DNA of 64,000 nucleotides from Streptomyces spiramyceticus (GCF_028807635.1 NZ_JARBAX010000001.1:5009501-5073500), one strand, 5' to 3'; positions 41,489 to 50,926 are shown, counted from the stretch's first letter. Notes: generated by a model from the letters alone, not told the origin. Numbers and translations: made by a program.

Positions 41489-42823
41489 TCACACGCCGGC
41501 GAAGGCCGCCTCGATGATGTCCAGGCCCTCGTTCAGCAGGTCCTCGCCGATGACGATCGGCGGCAGGAAGCGCAGGACGTTGCCGTACGTACCGCAGGTC
41601 AGGACCAGCAGGCCCTCGGCGTGGCACGCCTTGGCGAGCGCGCCGGCGGCGGCCGCGTTCGGCTCCTTGGTGTCGCGGTCCGTCACCAGCTCGATCGCGA
41701 TCATCGCGCCGCGGCCACGGATGTCGCCGATGATGTCGAACTTCTCGGCCATCGTGGCGAGGCGGCCCTTCATGACCTCATCGATGCGCTTGGCCTTGGC
41801 GTTGAGGTCGAGCTCCTTCATCGTCTCGATGGAGCCGAGCGCACCGGCGCAGGCCACCGGGTTTCCGCCGTAGGTGCCGCCCAGGCCGCCGCCGTGCGGG
41901 GCGTCCATGATCTCGGCGCGGCCGGTCACGGCGGCGAGCGGCAGGCCGCCCGCGATGCCCTTGGCGGTCGTGATCAGGTCGGGCACGATGCCCTCGTCCT
42001 CACAGGCGAACCACTGGCCGGTGCGGCAGAAGCCGGACTGGATCTCGTCGGCGACGAAGACGATGCCGTTGTCGTTGGCGAACTTCACGATCGCCGGCAG
42101 GAAGCCCTTGGCCGGCTCGATGAAGCCGCCCTCGCCCAGTACCGGCTCGATGATGATCGCGGCGACATTGTCGGCACCGACCTGCTTGGTGATCTGGTCG
42201 ATGGCCTGCGCGGCGGCCTCGGGGCCGCAGTTCTCGGCGCCGGTCGGCCAGCGGTAGCCGTACGCGACGGGGACGCGGTAGACCTCGGGGGCGAACGGGC
42301 CGAAGCCGTTCTTGTACGGCATGTTCTTGGAGGTCAGCGCCATCGTGAGGTTCGTACGGCCGTGGTAGCCGTGGTCGAACACGACGACGGCCTGGCGCTT
42401 GGTGTACGCACGGGCGATCTTGACGGCGTTCTCGACGGCCTCGGCGCCGGAGTTGAACAGCGCGGACTTCTTGGCGTGGTCGCCCGGGGTCAGCTCGGCG
42501 AGCGCCTCGCACACCTCGACGTAGCCCTCGTACGGCGTGACCATGAAGCAGGTGTGCGTGAAGTTCTGCAGCTGGGCGGAGGCCCGGCGCACGACGGCCT
42601 CGGCGGAGGCGCCCACGGAGGTCACGGCGATGCCGGAGCCGAAGTCGATGAGGCGGTTGCCGTCGACGTCCTCGATGATGCCGCCGTCCGCGCGCGCGGT
42701 GAACACGGGCAGCACGGAGCCCACGCCACCGGCGACCGTGGCGGTACGCCGGGCCTGAAGCTCTGCCGACTTCGGGCCGGGAATCGCGGTGACGACGCGG
42801 CGCTCCTGCGGGATTGCGGTCAT
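41489..42823 (-). CDS. gabT: 4-aminobutyrate aminotransferase
   Basis: A 444-residue class III PLP aminotransferase. Motifs: NSGAEAVENAVKIARAYTKR for the PLP phosphate site, DHGYHGRTNLTMALT, the GABA-aminotransferase-specific EPVLGEGGFIEP, the cofactor Asp in VADEIQSGFCRTG and the Schiff-base Lys in TTAKGIAGGLPLAAVTGR. ATG 42823 has AGGAG seven bases upstream. It converts GABA and 2-oxoglutarate to succinic semialdehyde and glutamate, downstream of the aminobutyraldehyde dehydrogenases. The aldehyde dehydrogenase at 47245 is placed to finish the route to succinate. The stop is 83 bases from the PAP2 start region. Confidence 0.94.
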   Translation of the reverse strand: MTAIPQERRVVTAIPGPKSAELQARRTATVAGGVGSVLPVFTARADGGIIEDVDGNRLIDFGSGIAVTSVGASAEAVVRRASAQLQNFTHTCFMVTPYEGYVEVCEALAELTPGDHAKKSALFNSGAEAVENAVKIARAYTKRQAVVVFDHGYHGRTNLTMALTSKNMPYKNGFGPFAPEVYRVPVAYGYRWPTGAENCGPEAAAQAIDQITKQVGADNVAAIIIEPVLGEGGFIEPAKGFLPAIVKFANDNGIVFVADEIQSGFCRTGQWFACEDEGIVPDLITTAKGIAGGLPLAAVTGRAEIMDAPHGGGLGGTYGGNPVACAGALGSIETMKELDLNAKAKRIDEVMKGRLATMAEKFDIIGDIRGRGAMIAIELVTDRDTKEPNAAAAGALAKACHAEGLLVLTCGTYGNVLRFLPPIVIGEDLLNEGLDIIEAAFAGV

Positions 42824-43095
42824 GAGGGGCTCCTGGGGGTATTACGGACGCATCTTTACTTTCGCAGGCTAGGGGTGGGCGGGCATGCAGGGCATGTTCC
42901 GTTCGGGAGAATTGCGGGCGCGTCGTTGTCCGCGACGGATATAGCGGCTGCGGTGCGGTGCGGGTGCGGGCGCCCTGGGGGAACAGCGCCGCAGCACGCG
43001 CATCGGTGAACTGCGCAGCCCTACGCACTAGATTGAGCCCTCGCGCGCAAGCGCAGCGCACACCGCACTGAGCTGGTCAGGGGACGAGGGGCAGC

Positions 43096-45186
43096 ATGGA
43101 CACCGAGGGCACACACGACGCACGCCGGGTACCCCGACCGGCCGCACCCCCCGCCGTGCCCCCAGCCGCGCCCCCCTCCGTACCCCCCGCCCCCGCCCAC
43201 GCCCCCACCACCGGCCCCTCCCTCGCCGACTGGCTGCGCACCCCGCGACCCGACGCCGGCCCCGGCATCTGGGCGTACGGGCATGTGCCGCGCCCGGCAG
43301 AGGAGCCCGAGCGCATCCCCGGGCGCCAGCTCGTCAGCGGCGCCCTGATCTCCCTCCTCACCGCCCTCCTCATCTGGTCGCTCTGCTGGAACGGCTACAT
43401 CAGCTTCTGGCTCTGGCCACTCTTCTGGTTCACGCCCGAATCCTGGCGCGAGGACGGCGGCAACATGGCGTACGTCTGGGTGACGTACCTCTACTACGCA
43501 CTGTTCGCCCTGCTCCTCGCCGTCGCCTTCGGCCGCATGGGTCGCTGGGCCGAGGTCGTACGCCGCTACCTCCTCCCGAAGCCCCGCCCCGCCGCTCCCG
43601 TGACCGCCCCCCGCTCCGCCCCCGACCCCACGGAGTGGCCCGAGCTGCTCAATGCCGGACAGTCCGAGGCCGCCGCTCGCCTCGCGCAAGAGGTGCGCTC
43701 CGGGCGCATGAACGACGTCGACTACGCCCGTATCCGCCGCGCCTGGCAGTCCGTCCAGGCCGACCCCTCCCGGCTCGCCGCCTTCACCGACACCGTCCTG
43801 CGCAACGGCGCCGCCGCGTGCACCCACCCTTCCGGTGCGCGCGACCTGCCCGTGCGTGCCGCCTCGCACGACCTGTACGGACGCCAGGTAAGGCTCGGCA
43901 CAGTGCACCCCGGCGAGCGCAACCCGTACGCCCGCCGAGGCACCGGCCTCGCCCTCGACCCGCACCTCATCGGCACCTCGCTGCTCGCCGTCGGCCCGCC
44001 CGGCACGGGCAAGACGACCCACCTCGTACGACCCGTCGTCGAGTCGCTCGCCCTCCAGGCGCTCGCGGGCCAGGCCGCCGTCATCGCCGTCGGGGCGGTC
44101 GGCTCGCAGCTCGGCCCCGACGAGGCGTACGACGTCGTCGTCAAGCTCGGCGACCCCGCGTCCGTCTACGACCTCGACCTGTACGGCGGCACCACCGACC
44201 CCGACGAGGCCGCCGCCGTCCTCGCGGAGGGCTTCGTCGGCGACCTCCCCGACGTCGACAGCCGCCGCGCCGCCACGGCCCTGGCGCAGCTGCTCGGCCC
44301 GTACCGTGCCGCCTACGGGCGCTTCCCCTCCGTACCCGAACTGCGCGAGCTCCTCGACGGCGTACCGACCGCGCTCGCCGCGCTGCGCGAGGCGCTCGAC
44401 GACGGATCGCAGTACGCCCTCCAGCGCGAACTCGACGCGCGTGCCCGGCAGTCCGGGACGGCGGGCGACCCCGGCATCGCTCTGGCCGACCGTGTCGCGC
44501 TGCTCGATCGGCCCGCTTTCGCTTCGTTCTTCGACACGAGTGGCAAGGCGCGGCCCTTCTCGCTGCGCTCCCTCGAACACCCACTGCGCGTCCGCATCGA
44601 CCTGCCCGAACGCGGTCACGCCGAGGCGTCCCGAATGCTCGCGCGTCTCGTCCTCGCCCAGTTCACGGCGAGCGCCGCGCACCGCGGCGACCGGTCGCTG
44701 TTCGCGTGCCTCGTCCTGGACGACGCCACGCGTGCGATCACCACGGAGACCGTGCGCGGAATCCAGCGGCTCCGGTCCGCCAACGCGGGCGCGGTGCTCA
44801 CGCTGCGTTCGCTCGACGACGTACCGGAGAACCTGCACTCCGCGCTGCTCGGCGCTGTCGGGTGCCGGATGGCGTTCTCGGGGGTGACGACGTGGGACGG
44901 CAAGCGGTTCGCCGAGGCGTGGGGCACGGAGTGGGTCGAGACGCGGGATGTGACGAGCCGGACCGTCTTCGCCGACCAGCCGCTGACGCGGGCATTTCAT
45001 GTCTTCCGGCGGATCGTCACGGGCAAGGCCGTCACGACGGACGCCGTGACCGTACGGAAGGTCGAGCGCGAGCGGTGGTCCGCCTCCGACCTGGCGCACT
45101 CCGTGCCCGCCGGGCACGCCGTCCTCTCGCTGACCACAGTGCGCGGGGAGCACGCTCCACCGCTGCTCGTCGACCTTCGGAGCTGA
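43096..45186 (+). CDS. Membrane-anchored P-loop ATPase (VirD4/TraD-like), unknown role
   Basis: 696 residues. A Pro-rich N-terminus (10-75) precedes two transmembrane helices (about 80-98 and 127-146) and then a large cytoplasmic domain with Walker A GPPGTGKT (300-307) and a Walker B-like FACLVLDDATRAI. Two N-terminal helices plus a cytoplasmic P-loop motor resemble T4SS coupling proteins (VirD4/TraD), and GTGLALDPHLIGTSLLAVGP just before Walker A is typical of that group. There are no conjugation genes nearby and it lies in core DNA, so a conjugal role is doubtful. ATG 43096 has GAGGGG upstream. It is followed after 92 bases by the PucR-type regulator. Confidence 0.82.
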   Translation: MDTEGTHDARRVPRPAAPPAVPPAAPPSVPPAPAHAPTTGPSLADWLRTPRPDAGPGIWAYGHVPRPAEEPERIPGRQLVSGALISLLTALLIWSLCWNGYISFWLWPLFWFTPESWREDGGNMAYVWVTYLYYALFALLLAVAFGRMGRWAEVVRRYLLPKPRPAAPVTAPRSAPDPTEWPELLNAGQSEAAARLAQEVRSGRMNDVDYARIRRAWQSVQADPSRLAAFTDTVLRNGAAACTHPSGARDLPVRAASHDLYGRQVRLGTVHPGERNPYARRGTGLALDPHLIGTSLLAVGPPGTGKTTHLVRPVVESLALQALAGQAAVIAVGAVGSQLGPDEAYDVVVKLGDPASVYDLDLYGGTTDPDEAAAVLAEGFVGDLPDVDSRRAATALAQLLGPYRAAYGRFPSVPELRELLDGVPTALAALREALDDGSQYALQRELDARARQSGTAGDPGIALADRVALLDRPAFASFFDTSGKARPFSLRSLEHPLRVRIDLPERGHAEASRMLARLVLAQFTASAAHRGDRSLFACLVLDDATRAITTETVRGIQRLRSANAGAVLTLRSLDDVPENLHSALLGAVGCRMAFSGVTTWDGKRFAEAWGTEWVETRDVTSRTVFADQPLTRAFHVFRRIVTGKAVTTDAVTVRKVERERWSASDLAHSVPAGHAVLSLTTVRGEHAPPLLVDLRS

Positions 45187-45278
45187 CAGGGCGCGCAGGA
45201 CCCGTACGTCCTGGCAGAATTGGTGGCAGTCGTTCATACGGGACGGCAAAAACCTCCGTCCTAAGGTCTTACGGTCCC

Positions 45279-46904
45279 ATGCCGCCTACTCTCGCCTCGC
45301 TCGTCCACCACTCGGCGCTCAAGCTCACCGTGCGCGCCGGGGAGGACCGGCTGGAGACGCCGGTGCGCTGGGCCCACGCCAGTGAGCTCGCCGACCCCGT
45401 GCCGTACATGGAGGGCGGCGAGCTGCTCCTCGTCACCGCCATGAAGCTGGAGGCCGAGGATCCGGAGGCGATGCGCCGGTACGTGCGGCGGCTGGCCGGG
45501 GCCGGTGTCGTGGGGCTCGGCTTCGCGGTCGGCGTCAACTACGACGAAATCCCGCAGGCGCTCGTCGACGCCGCGCAGGAGGAGAACCTGCCGCTCCTCG
45601 AAGTGCCGCGGCGTACGCCCTTCCTCGCCATCAGCAAGGCCGTCTCCGCCGCGAACGCCGCCGACCAGTACCGGGCCGTCACCGCCGGTTTCGAGGCGCA
45701 GCGCGAGCTGACGAAGGCGGCGCTGTCGGGGGACGGGCCGAAGGAGCTGCTGGCCCGCCTCGCGTCCCACGTGAACGGGTGGGCGGCGCTGTACGACGTA
45801 TCCGGCGCCGTAGTCGCCGCCGCGCCCGACTGGGCCGCGCGCCGCGCCGCCCGGATCACCGCCGACGTCGAACGGCTGCGGGAGCGGCCCGCGCCCGCGA
45901 GCTCCGTCGTGGGCGGCGGCGGGGCCGACACCGACGCCGAGGCGGACGACCGCGTCGAGCTGCAGTCGCTGGGCGCGGGGCGGCGCGTACGGGGCGTACT
46001 GGCCGTCGGTACGGGCGCCCCGTTGGGCACCGCCGAGCGGTACGCCGTGCACTCCGCGATCGCGCTCCTGACGCTGACGACGGAACGGTCGCGCTCGCTG
46101 CAGGCGGCGGAGCAGCGGCTGGGCGCGGCGGTGCTGCGGATGCTGCTGGCGGGCGAACCCGACCACGCGCGCGCCGTCGCCGGCGATCTGTACGGTGCGC
46201 TGCTGGACGCCCCCTTCCGCCTCCTCATCGCTGAACCCACCGTCCCCGAGGCGGAGGGCGCCCCCGCGGACGCCGACCCGCTCCAGGCCCTCGCCGACGC
46301 GATGGAGTCAGCGGCGCTGCGAGCGGGGGAGCCGGTGCTGGTCGTGCCGGACGGCGACCGCCTCGTGGTGCTCGCGGCGGACGGAGGCGACGCTGTGCAA
46401 GCCTGCCTCGCCCATACGGAGGCCCGGCGCGGTGCGTCGGCGCGGCCGCACGAGCCGGCCGACGAGGACGACATGGTGGTCGGCCTTTCCGCTCCGGCGG
46501 GCCCGATCGCGGCGGTCTCGGCGTACAAGCAGGCGGAACAGGCCCTCTCCGTCGCCCGTCGGCGCGGCCGCGCGCTGGTCGAGCACGAAGAACTGGCCGC
46601 AGGCTCTGTCATGCAGCTGCTGGCCGACGACGCGGTGCGCTCGTTCGCGGACGGGATGCTGAGGGCACTCCACGAGCACGACGCGACGGGCCGGGGCGAC
46701 CTGGTCGCATCGCTGCGCGCGTGGCTCTCCCGCCACGGCCAGTGGGACGCAGCGGCGGCAGACCTGGGCGTCCACCGCCACACGCTGCGCTACCGGATGC
46801 GGAGGGTGGAGGAAATCCTGGGCCGCTCGCTCGACGACGCGGACGTGAGGATGGAGCTGTGGCTGGCGCTGAAGGCGACGGGGACGGGGTCGGGCACGAG
46901 CTGA
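45279..46904 (+). CDS. PucR-family transcriptional regulator
   Basis: 541 residues. The PucR N-terminal domain (about 1-125) begins LASLVHHSALKLTVRAGEDR and includes ELLLVTAMKL. A GGDEF-like middle region follows, and the C-terminal PucR helix-turn-helix is WDAAAADLGVHRHTLRYRMR with VEEILGRSLDD. ATG 45279 lacks a Shine-Dalgarno; a TAAGGT hexamer 11 bases upstream suggests a short or absent leader. Located between gabT and the gabD-like dehydrogenase within a polyamine/GABA region, it is a candidate regulator of GABA use, as PucR-like proteins control nitrogen compound catabolism. This assignment is from context. Confidence 0.9.
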   Translation: MPPTLASLVHHSALKLTVRAGEDRLETPVRWAHASELADPVPYMEGGELLLVTAMKLEAEDPEAMRRYVRRLAGAGVVGLGFAVGVNYDEIPQALVDAAQEENLPLLEVPRRTPFLAISKAVSAANAADQYRAVTAGFEAQRELTKAALSGDGPKELLARLASHVNGWAALYDVSGAVVAAAPDWAARRAARITADVERLRERPAPASSVVGGGGADTDAEADDRVELQSLGAGRRVRGVLAVGTGAPLGTAERYAVHSAIALLTLTTERSRSLQAAEQRLGAAVLRMLLAGEPDHARAVAGDLYGALLDAPFRLLIAEPTVPEAEGAPADADPLQALADAMESAALRAGEPVLVVPDGDRLVVLAADGGDAVQACLAHTEARRGASARPHEPADEDDMVVGLSAPAGPIAAVSAYKQAEQALSVARRRGRALVEHEELAAGSVMQLLADDAVRSFADGMLRALHEHDATGRGDLVASLRAWLSRHGQWDAAAADLGVHRHTLRYRMRRVEEILGRSLDDADVRMELWLALKATGTGSGTS

Positions 46905-46926
46905 TGGGGGTGGGTGGGGGGTTCAT

Positions 46927-46993
46927 ACTTCTAGCCCCTCCGGCGTTTGAGGAGCGGGGTCGGGAAGGGGCGGGGTGGGGAAAGCGCCGCAGG
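46927..46993. repeat. Dispersed repeat, copy 2 (half unit)
   Basis: Contains the characteristic pieces CCCCTCCGGCGTTTGAGGAG and GGGAAGGGGCGGGGTGGGGAA followed by GCGCCGCAGG, matching one half of the units at 32423-32558 and 61777-61889. It begins 23 bases after the PucR gene stop and may help end that transcript. Confidence 0.65.
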
Positions 46994-47076
46994 CCCCCGC
47001 ACCGCCCCCCGCTCCCGCACCCCCCGCCCCCGCTCCCGCACCCCCCGCCCCCGCACCGCACCCCCCGCCCCCGCAC
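46993..47076. repeat. C-rich short tandem repeat
   Basis: Imperfect reiterations of GCACCCCCCGCCCCCGCTCC-like units run on the top strand, so the bottom strand is a long G-rich tract. Together with the flanking dispersed repeat it fills most of the 340-base gap between the PucR gene and the next dehydrogenase; no gene is seen here. Confidence 0.7.
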
Positions 47077-47244
47077 TGCAACCGGCCCAGCCACCCCACC
47101 GCGCCGCACAGCGAAACCCCCGCCTCCTCCAAACCGGCACCCCCGCGCTCGCAGACACTCCACCCCGGACAAACGCCGAGTCCGGCCCCCGGCCCTACCG
47201 TGGTGGGTAGACAACCCCACCCCCTCGGAAGGGCCGGAACCGAC

Positions 47245-48690
47245 ATGACTTCCACCCACGCCTTCTGGCTCGCCGGCCGCCAGGCCACCGGCGAGGACGT
47301 CCTCGACGTCACCTCCCCCTGGGACGGCCGCCTTGTCGGCAAGGTCTCCGTTCCCACCGACGCCCAGGTCGAAGAGGCAGTCGCAGCCGCGCACGCCGTC
47401 GAGGGCGAGTTCGCCGCGACCCCCGCGCACGTACGCGCCGCCGCGCTCGACCACGTCAGCAAGCGCCTCGTCGAGCGCACCGAGGAGATCGCGCAGCTGA
47501 TCTCCGCCGAGAACGGCAAGCCCATCAAGTGGGCCCGCGGCGAAGTCGGCCGCGCCGTCTCCGTGTTCCGGTTCGCCGCAGAGGAAGCGCGCCGCTTCAA
47601 CGGCGGCGAGTCCCAGCGCCTCGACACCGACGCCGGCGGCGTCGGCCGCCTCGCGCTGACGCGCCGCTTCCCCCGCGGCACCGTCCTCGGCATCGCGCCG
47701 TTCAACTTCCCGCTGAACCTGTGCGCCCACAAGGTCGCCCCGGCCATCGCCGTCGGTGCCCCGATCATCCTGAAGCCGGCGCCCGCGACGCCCCTGTCCG
47801 GTCTGATCCTGGGCGAGCTGCTCGCCGAGACGGACCTGCCTGCCGGTTCGTGGTCCGTGCTGCCGGTCGCCAACGACCGTATGCCCGCGCTGGTCAAGGA
47901 CGAGCGTCTGCCCGTCATCTCCTTCACCGGGTCCGACAAGGTCGGTTACGCGATCATGGACTCCGTGCCGCGCAAGCACTGCACCCTGGAGCTCGGCGGC
48001 AACGGCGCGGCCGTCGTCCTCGACGACTACGCCTCCGAGAAGGACTTGGACTGGGCGGCGACCCGTATCGCCACCTTCTCCAACTACCAGGGCGGCCAGT
48101 CCTGCATCTCCGTGCAGCGCGTGATCGCCGACGCGTCCGTGTACGACCGGCTCCTGCCGAAGATCGTCGCGGCCGTCGAGGCCCAGGTCAACGGTGACCC
48201 GTCCGACGCAGGCACCGACGTCGGCCCGCTCGTCAGCGAGGAGGCTGCCAAGCGCGTCGAGTCGTGGGTCGACGAGGCCGTCAACGCGGGTGCGAAGCTG
48301 CTCGCGGGCGGCAAGCGTGACGGCGCCGCGTACGCCCCGACCGTCCTCACCGACGTCCCGGCCGACGTCACGATCTCCTGCGAGGAGGTCTTCGGCCCGG
48401 TCCTGACGGTGCGTAAGGTCAACGGCGAGGCCGAGGCGTTCGCCGCGGTCAACGACTCCAAGTACGGCCTCCAGGCGGGCGTGTTCACGCACGACCTGAA
48501 GACCGCCTTCCGCGCCCACCGCGAGCTGGAGGTCGGCGGCGTGGTCGTCGGCGACGTTCCGTCGTACCGCGCGGACCAGATGCCGTACGGCGGCGTAAAG
48601 CAGTCCGGCACCGGCCGCGAGGGTGTGCGGTTCGCGATGGAGGACTACACGTACGAGCGGGTCATGGTCTTCACCGGCCTCGCCCTCTGA
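47245..48690 (+). CDS. Aldehyde dehydrogenase family protein, putative succinic semialdehyde dehydrogenase
   Basis: 481 residues. The catalytic Asn is in IAPFNFPLNLCAHKVAPAIA, the base Glu in TLELGGNGAAVVLDD and the nucleophile Cys in YQGGQSCISVQRV. This FNFPLN / GGQSCIS context differs from the two aminobutyraldehyde-type enzymes in the window and belongs to the lactaldehyde/succinate-semialdehyde/GapN-like branch. ATG 47245 follows GGAA-type purines. Placed after gabT and the PucR regulator, it could oxidise succinic semialdehyde to succinate. Lactaldehyde or glyceraldehyde-3-phosphate remain possible. A perfect terminator follows at 48719. Confidence 0.85.
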   Translation: MTSTHAFWLAGRQATGEDVLDVTSPWDGRLVGKVSVPTDAQVEEAVAAAHAVEGEFAATPAHVRAAALDHVSKRLVERTEEIAQLISAENGKPIKWARGEVGRAVSVFRFAAEEARRFNGGESQRLDTDAGGVGRLALTRRFPRGTVLGIAPFNFPLNLCAHKVAPAIAVGAPIILKPAPATPLSGLILGELLAETDLPAGSWSVLPVANDRMPALVKDERLPVISFTGSDKVGYAIMDSVPRKHCTLELGGNGAAVVLDDYASEKDLDWAATRIATFSNYQGGQSCISVQRVIADASVYDRLLPKIVAAVEAQVNGDPSDAGTDVGPLVSEEAAKRVESWVDEAVNAGAKLLAGGKRDGAAYAPTVLTDVPADVTISCEEVFGPVLTVRKVNGEAEAFAAVNDSKYGLQAGVFTHDLKTAFRAHRELEVGGVVVGDVPSYRADQMPYGGVKQSGTGREGVRFAMEDYTYERVMVFTGLAL

Positions 48691-48718
48691 CGTCTCAGCC
48701 GACGTACGGCCCAAGAAC

Positions 48719-48755
48719 CACGGCCGGAGCCCACTGTGCGGGGGCTCCGGCCGTG
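48719..48755 (+). terminator. Terminator after the aldehyde dehydrogenase gene
   Basis: A perfect 14-bp stem, CACGGCCGGAGCCC (48719-48732) with GGGCTCCGGCCGTG (48742-48755), has a nine-base loop followed by TCTTGTGT. It lies 29 bases beyond the stop codon. Confidence 0.8.
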
Positions 48756-48946
48756 TCTTGTGTACGAAGCGGTGTCCTGCGGACGAAGTCGTGGCTTATG
48801 TACGAACGAGTGCGCCAGGACTGGTGGGAATGCCAGGAATCGGGTACATACGGACGAGTAAAACCGGTCGGTAATGCGGTCGGCCGGGACCATGCCCATG
48901 CTCGTGTTCATGTCCGTGCCCCGACTCGCGGCGAGGTGAGCTCCTC

Positions 48947-50926
48947 ATGTCCGCACAGCCCGCTGAATCCGTACAGCCAGCAGAACCCGCACGACCAGCA
49001 CAGCAGCAGCCCAAGGTCTCCGAGCGCGAAGCGCGCCGGGTGGCCGAGGCCGCGCGCGAACAGGACTGGCGGAAGCCGAGTTTCGCCAAGGAACTCTTCC
49101 TCGGCCGTTTCCGGCTCGACCTCATCCACCCGCACCCGATGCCGCCGCCGGACGACGCCAGGCGCGGCGAGGAGTTCCTCGCCAAACTGCGCGTGTTCTG
49201 CGAGGCGAAGATCGACAGCGCGCAGATCGAGCGCGAGGCGAAGATCCCCGACGAGGTGATCAACGGCCTCAAGGAACTCGGCGCGCTCGGCATGAAGATC
49301 GACACGAAGTACGGCGGCCTCGGCCTCACCCAGGTGTACTACAACAAGGCCCTGGCCCTCGTCGGCTCGGCGAACCCGTCCATCGGCGCCCTGCTCTCCG
49401 CCCATCAGTCGATCGGCGTACCGCAGCCCCTCAAACTCTTCGGCACGCAGGAGCAGAGGGACGCCTTCCTCCCGCGCCTCGCCCGCAGCGCCATCTCCGC
49501 CTTCCTCCTCACCGAACCGGACGTCGGCTCGGACCCGGCCCGCCTCGCGACCACCGCCGTGCCGGACGGCGACTCGTACGTCATGGACGGCGTGAAGCTC
49601 TGGACCACGAACGGCGTCGTCGCCGACCTGCTCGTCGTCATGGCCCGCGTACCCAAGTCGGAGGGCCACAAGGGCGGCATCACCGCCTTCGTGGTGGAGG
49701 CGGACGCCCCGGGCATCACCGTCGAGAACCGCAACGCCTTCATGGGCCTGCGCGGCCTGGAGAACGGCGTCACCCGCTTCCACCAGGTACGGGTCCCCGC
49801 CGCGAACCGCATCGGCCCCGAGGGCGCCGGCCTCAAAATCGCCCTCACCACGCTCAACACCGGCCGCCTCTCCCTCCCGGCGATGTGCGTCGGCGCGGGG
49901 AAGTGGTGCCTGAAGATCGCCCGCGAGTGGTCGTCGGTCCGGGAGCAGTGGGGCAAGCCGGTGGCGCTGCACGAGGCGGTGGGCTCGAAGATCTCGTTCA
50001 TCGCCGCCACGACCTTCGCCCTCGAAGCGGTCCTGGACCTGTCGTCCCAGATGGCCGACGAGGACCGCAACGACATCCGTATCGAAGCGGCCCTGGCCAA
50101 GCTGTACGGCAGCGAAATGGCCTGCCTGATGGCCGACGAACTCGTCCAGATCCGCGGCGGCCGGGGCTACGAGACCGCGGAATCCCTGGCGGCGCGCGGC
50201 GAGCGGGCCGTCCCCGCCGAACAGATCCTCCGCGACCTGCGCATCAACCGCATCTTCGAAGGCTCGACGGAAATCATGCACCTCCTGATCGCCCGCGAGG
50301 CGGTCGACGCCCACCTGAAGGTCGCCGGCGACATCATCGACCCGGAGAAGCCGCTCTCGGCCAAGGCGAAGGCGGGCGCGACCGCGGCAGGCTTCTACGC
50401 CCGCTGGCTGCCCAAGCTCGTCACGGGCCCCGGCCAACTCCCGCGCTCGTACGCCGAGTTCCACCCGTCGGACCACCCCGACCTCTCCACCCACCTCCGC
50501 TACACGGAACGCACCGCCCGCAAACTCGCCCGCTCCACCTTCTACGCCATGTCGCGCTGGCAGGGCCGCATGGAGACGAAGCAGGGCTTCCTCGGCCGGA
50601 TCGTCGACATCGGCGCGGAGCTCTTCGCGATGAGCGCCGCCTGCGTACGCGCCGAACTCCTGCGCACGACCTCGGACCACGGCCGCGAGGCGTACCAACT
50701 GGCCGACGCCTTCTGCCGCCAGTCCCGCATCCGCGTCGAGGAACTCTTCACGCGCCTGTGGAGCAACACCGACGACCTGGACAACAAGGTCGTCAAGGGC
50801 GTCCTGTCCGGTACGTACACCTGGCTGGAGGAAGGCATCATCGACCCGAGCGGCGAGGGCCCCTGGATCGCCGAAGCCACTCCCGGCCCCTCGCAGAAGG
50901 AAAACGTCCACCGTCCGATCCGCTGA
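48947..50926 (+). CDS. Acyl-CoA dehydrogenase family protein
   Basis: A 659-residue flavoprotein, longer than the usual 380-400. The ACAD core is recognised by LTEPDVGSDPARLATTAVPD (FAD/acyl-CoA middle domain), WTTNG, MGLRGLENG and the C-terminal helical domain with REQWGKPVALHEAV and IRGGRGYE near the base region, then FEGSTEIMHLLIAREAVD. About 200 further helical residues follow, as in the long actinobacterial FadE-like group. ATG 48947 lies after a purine-rich GAGG. The N-terminal 40 residues are Gln/Pro/Ala-rich. The 190 bases after the preceding terminator show direct CGGTCGGTAATGCGGTCGG-type repetition near 48867-48886, perhaps an operator. The acyl substrate is unknown. Confidence 0.87.
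   Translation: MSAQPAESVQPAEPARPAQQQPKVSEREARRVAEAAREQDWRKPSFAKELFLGRFRLDLIHPHPMPPPDDARRGEEFLAKLRVFCEAKIDSAQIEREAKIPDEVINGLKELGALGMKIDTKYGGLGLTQVYYNKALALVGSANPSIGALLSAHQSIGVPQPLKLFGTQEQRDAFLPRLARSAISAFLLTEPDVGSDPARLATTAVPDGDSYVMDGVKLWTTNGVVADLLVVMARVPKSEGHKGGITAFVVEADAPGITVENRNAFMGLRGLENGVTRFHQVRVPAANRIGPEGAGLKIALTTLNTGRLSLPAMCVGAGKWCLKIAREWSSVREQWGKPVALHEAVGSKISFIAATTFALEAVLDLSSQMADEDRNDIRIEAALAKLYGSEMACLMADELVQIRGGRGYETAESLAARGERAVPAEQILRDLRINRIFEGSTEIMHLLIAREAVDAHLKVAGDIIDPEKPLSAKAKAGATAAGFYARWLPKLVTGPGQLPRSYAEFHPSDHPDLSTHLRYTERTARKLARSTFYAMSRWQGRMETKQGFLGRIVDIGAELFAMSAACVRAELLRTTSDHGREAYQLADAFCRQSRIRVEELFTRLWSNTDDLDNKVVKGVLSGTYTWLEEGIIDPSGEGPWIAEATPGPSQKENVHRPIR

Noticed and set aside
43096..45186. 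Conjugative transfer gene of a second mobile element
   Set aside because: Surrounded by core genes with normal host composition, without relaxase, T4SS, integrase or att repeats nearby.
43635..45278. Upstream extension of the PucR gene frame
   Set aside because: It overlaps the P-loop ATPase in another frame and is almost all Arg/Pro/Ala; the PucR domain begins right at ATG 45279.
46993..47076. CRISPR-like tandem repeats
   Set aside because: Units are short, C-rich, imperfect and contiguous, with no unique spacers and no cas genes.
46609..48714. 701-codon minus-strand open frame
   Set aside because: Antisense to the aldehyde dehydrogenase and PucR genes, with composition of a shadow frame and simple repeats.
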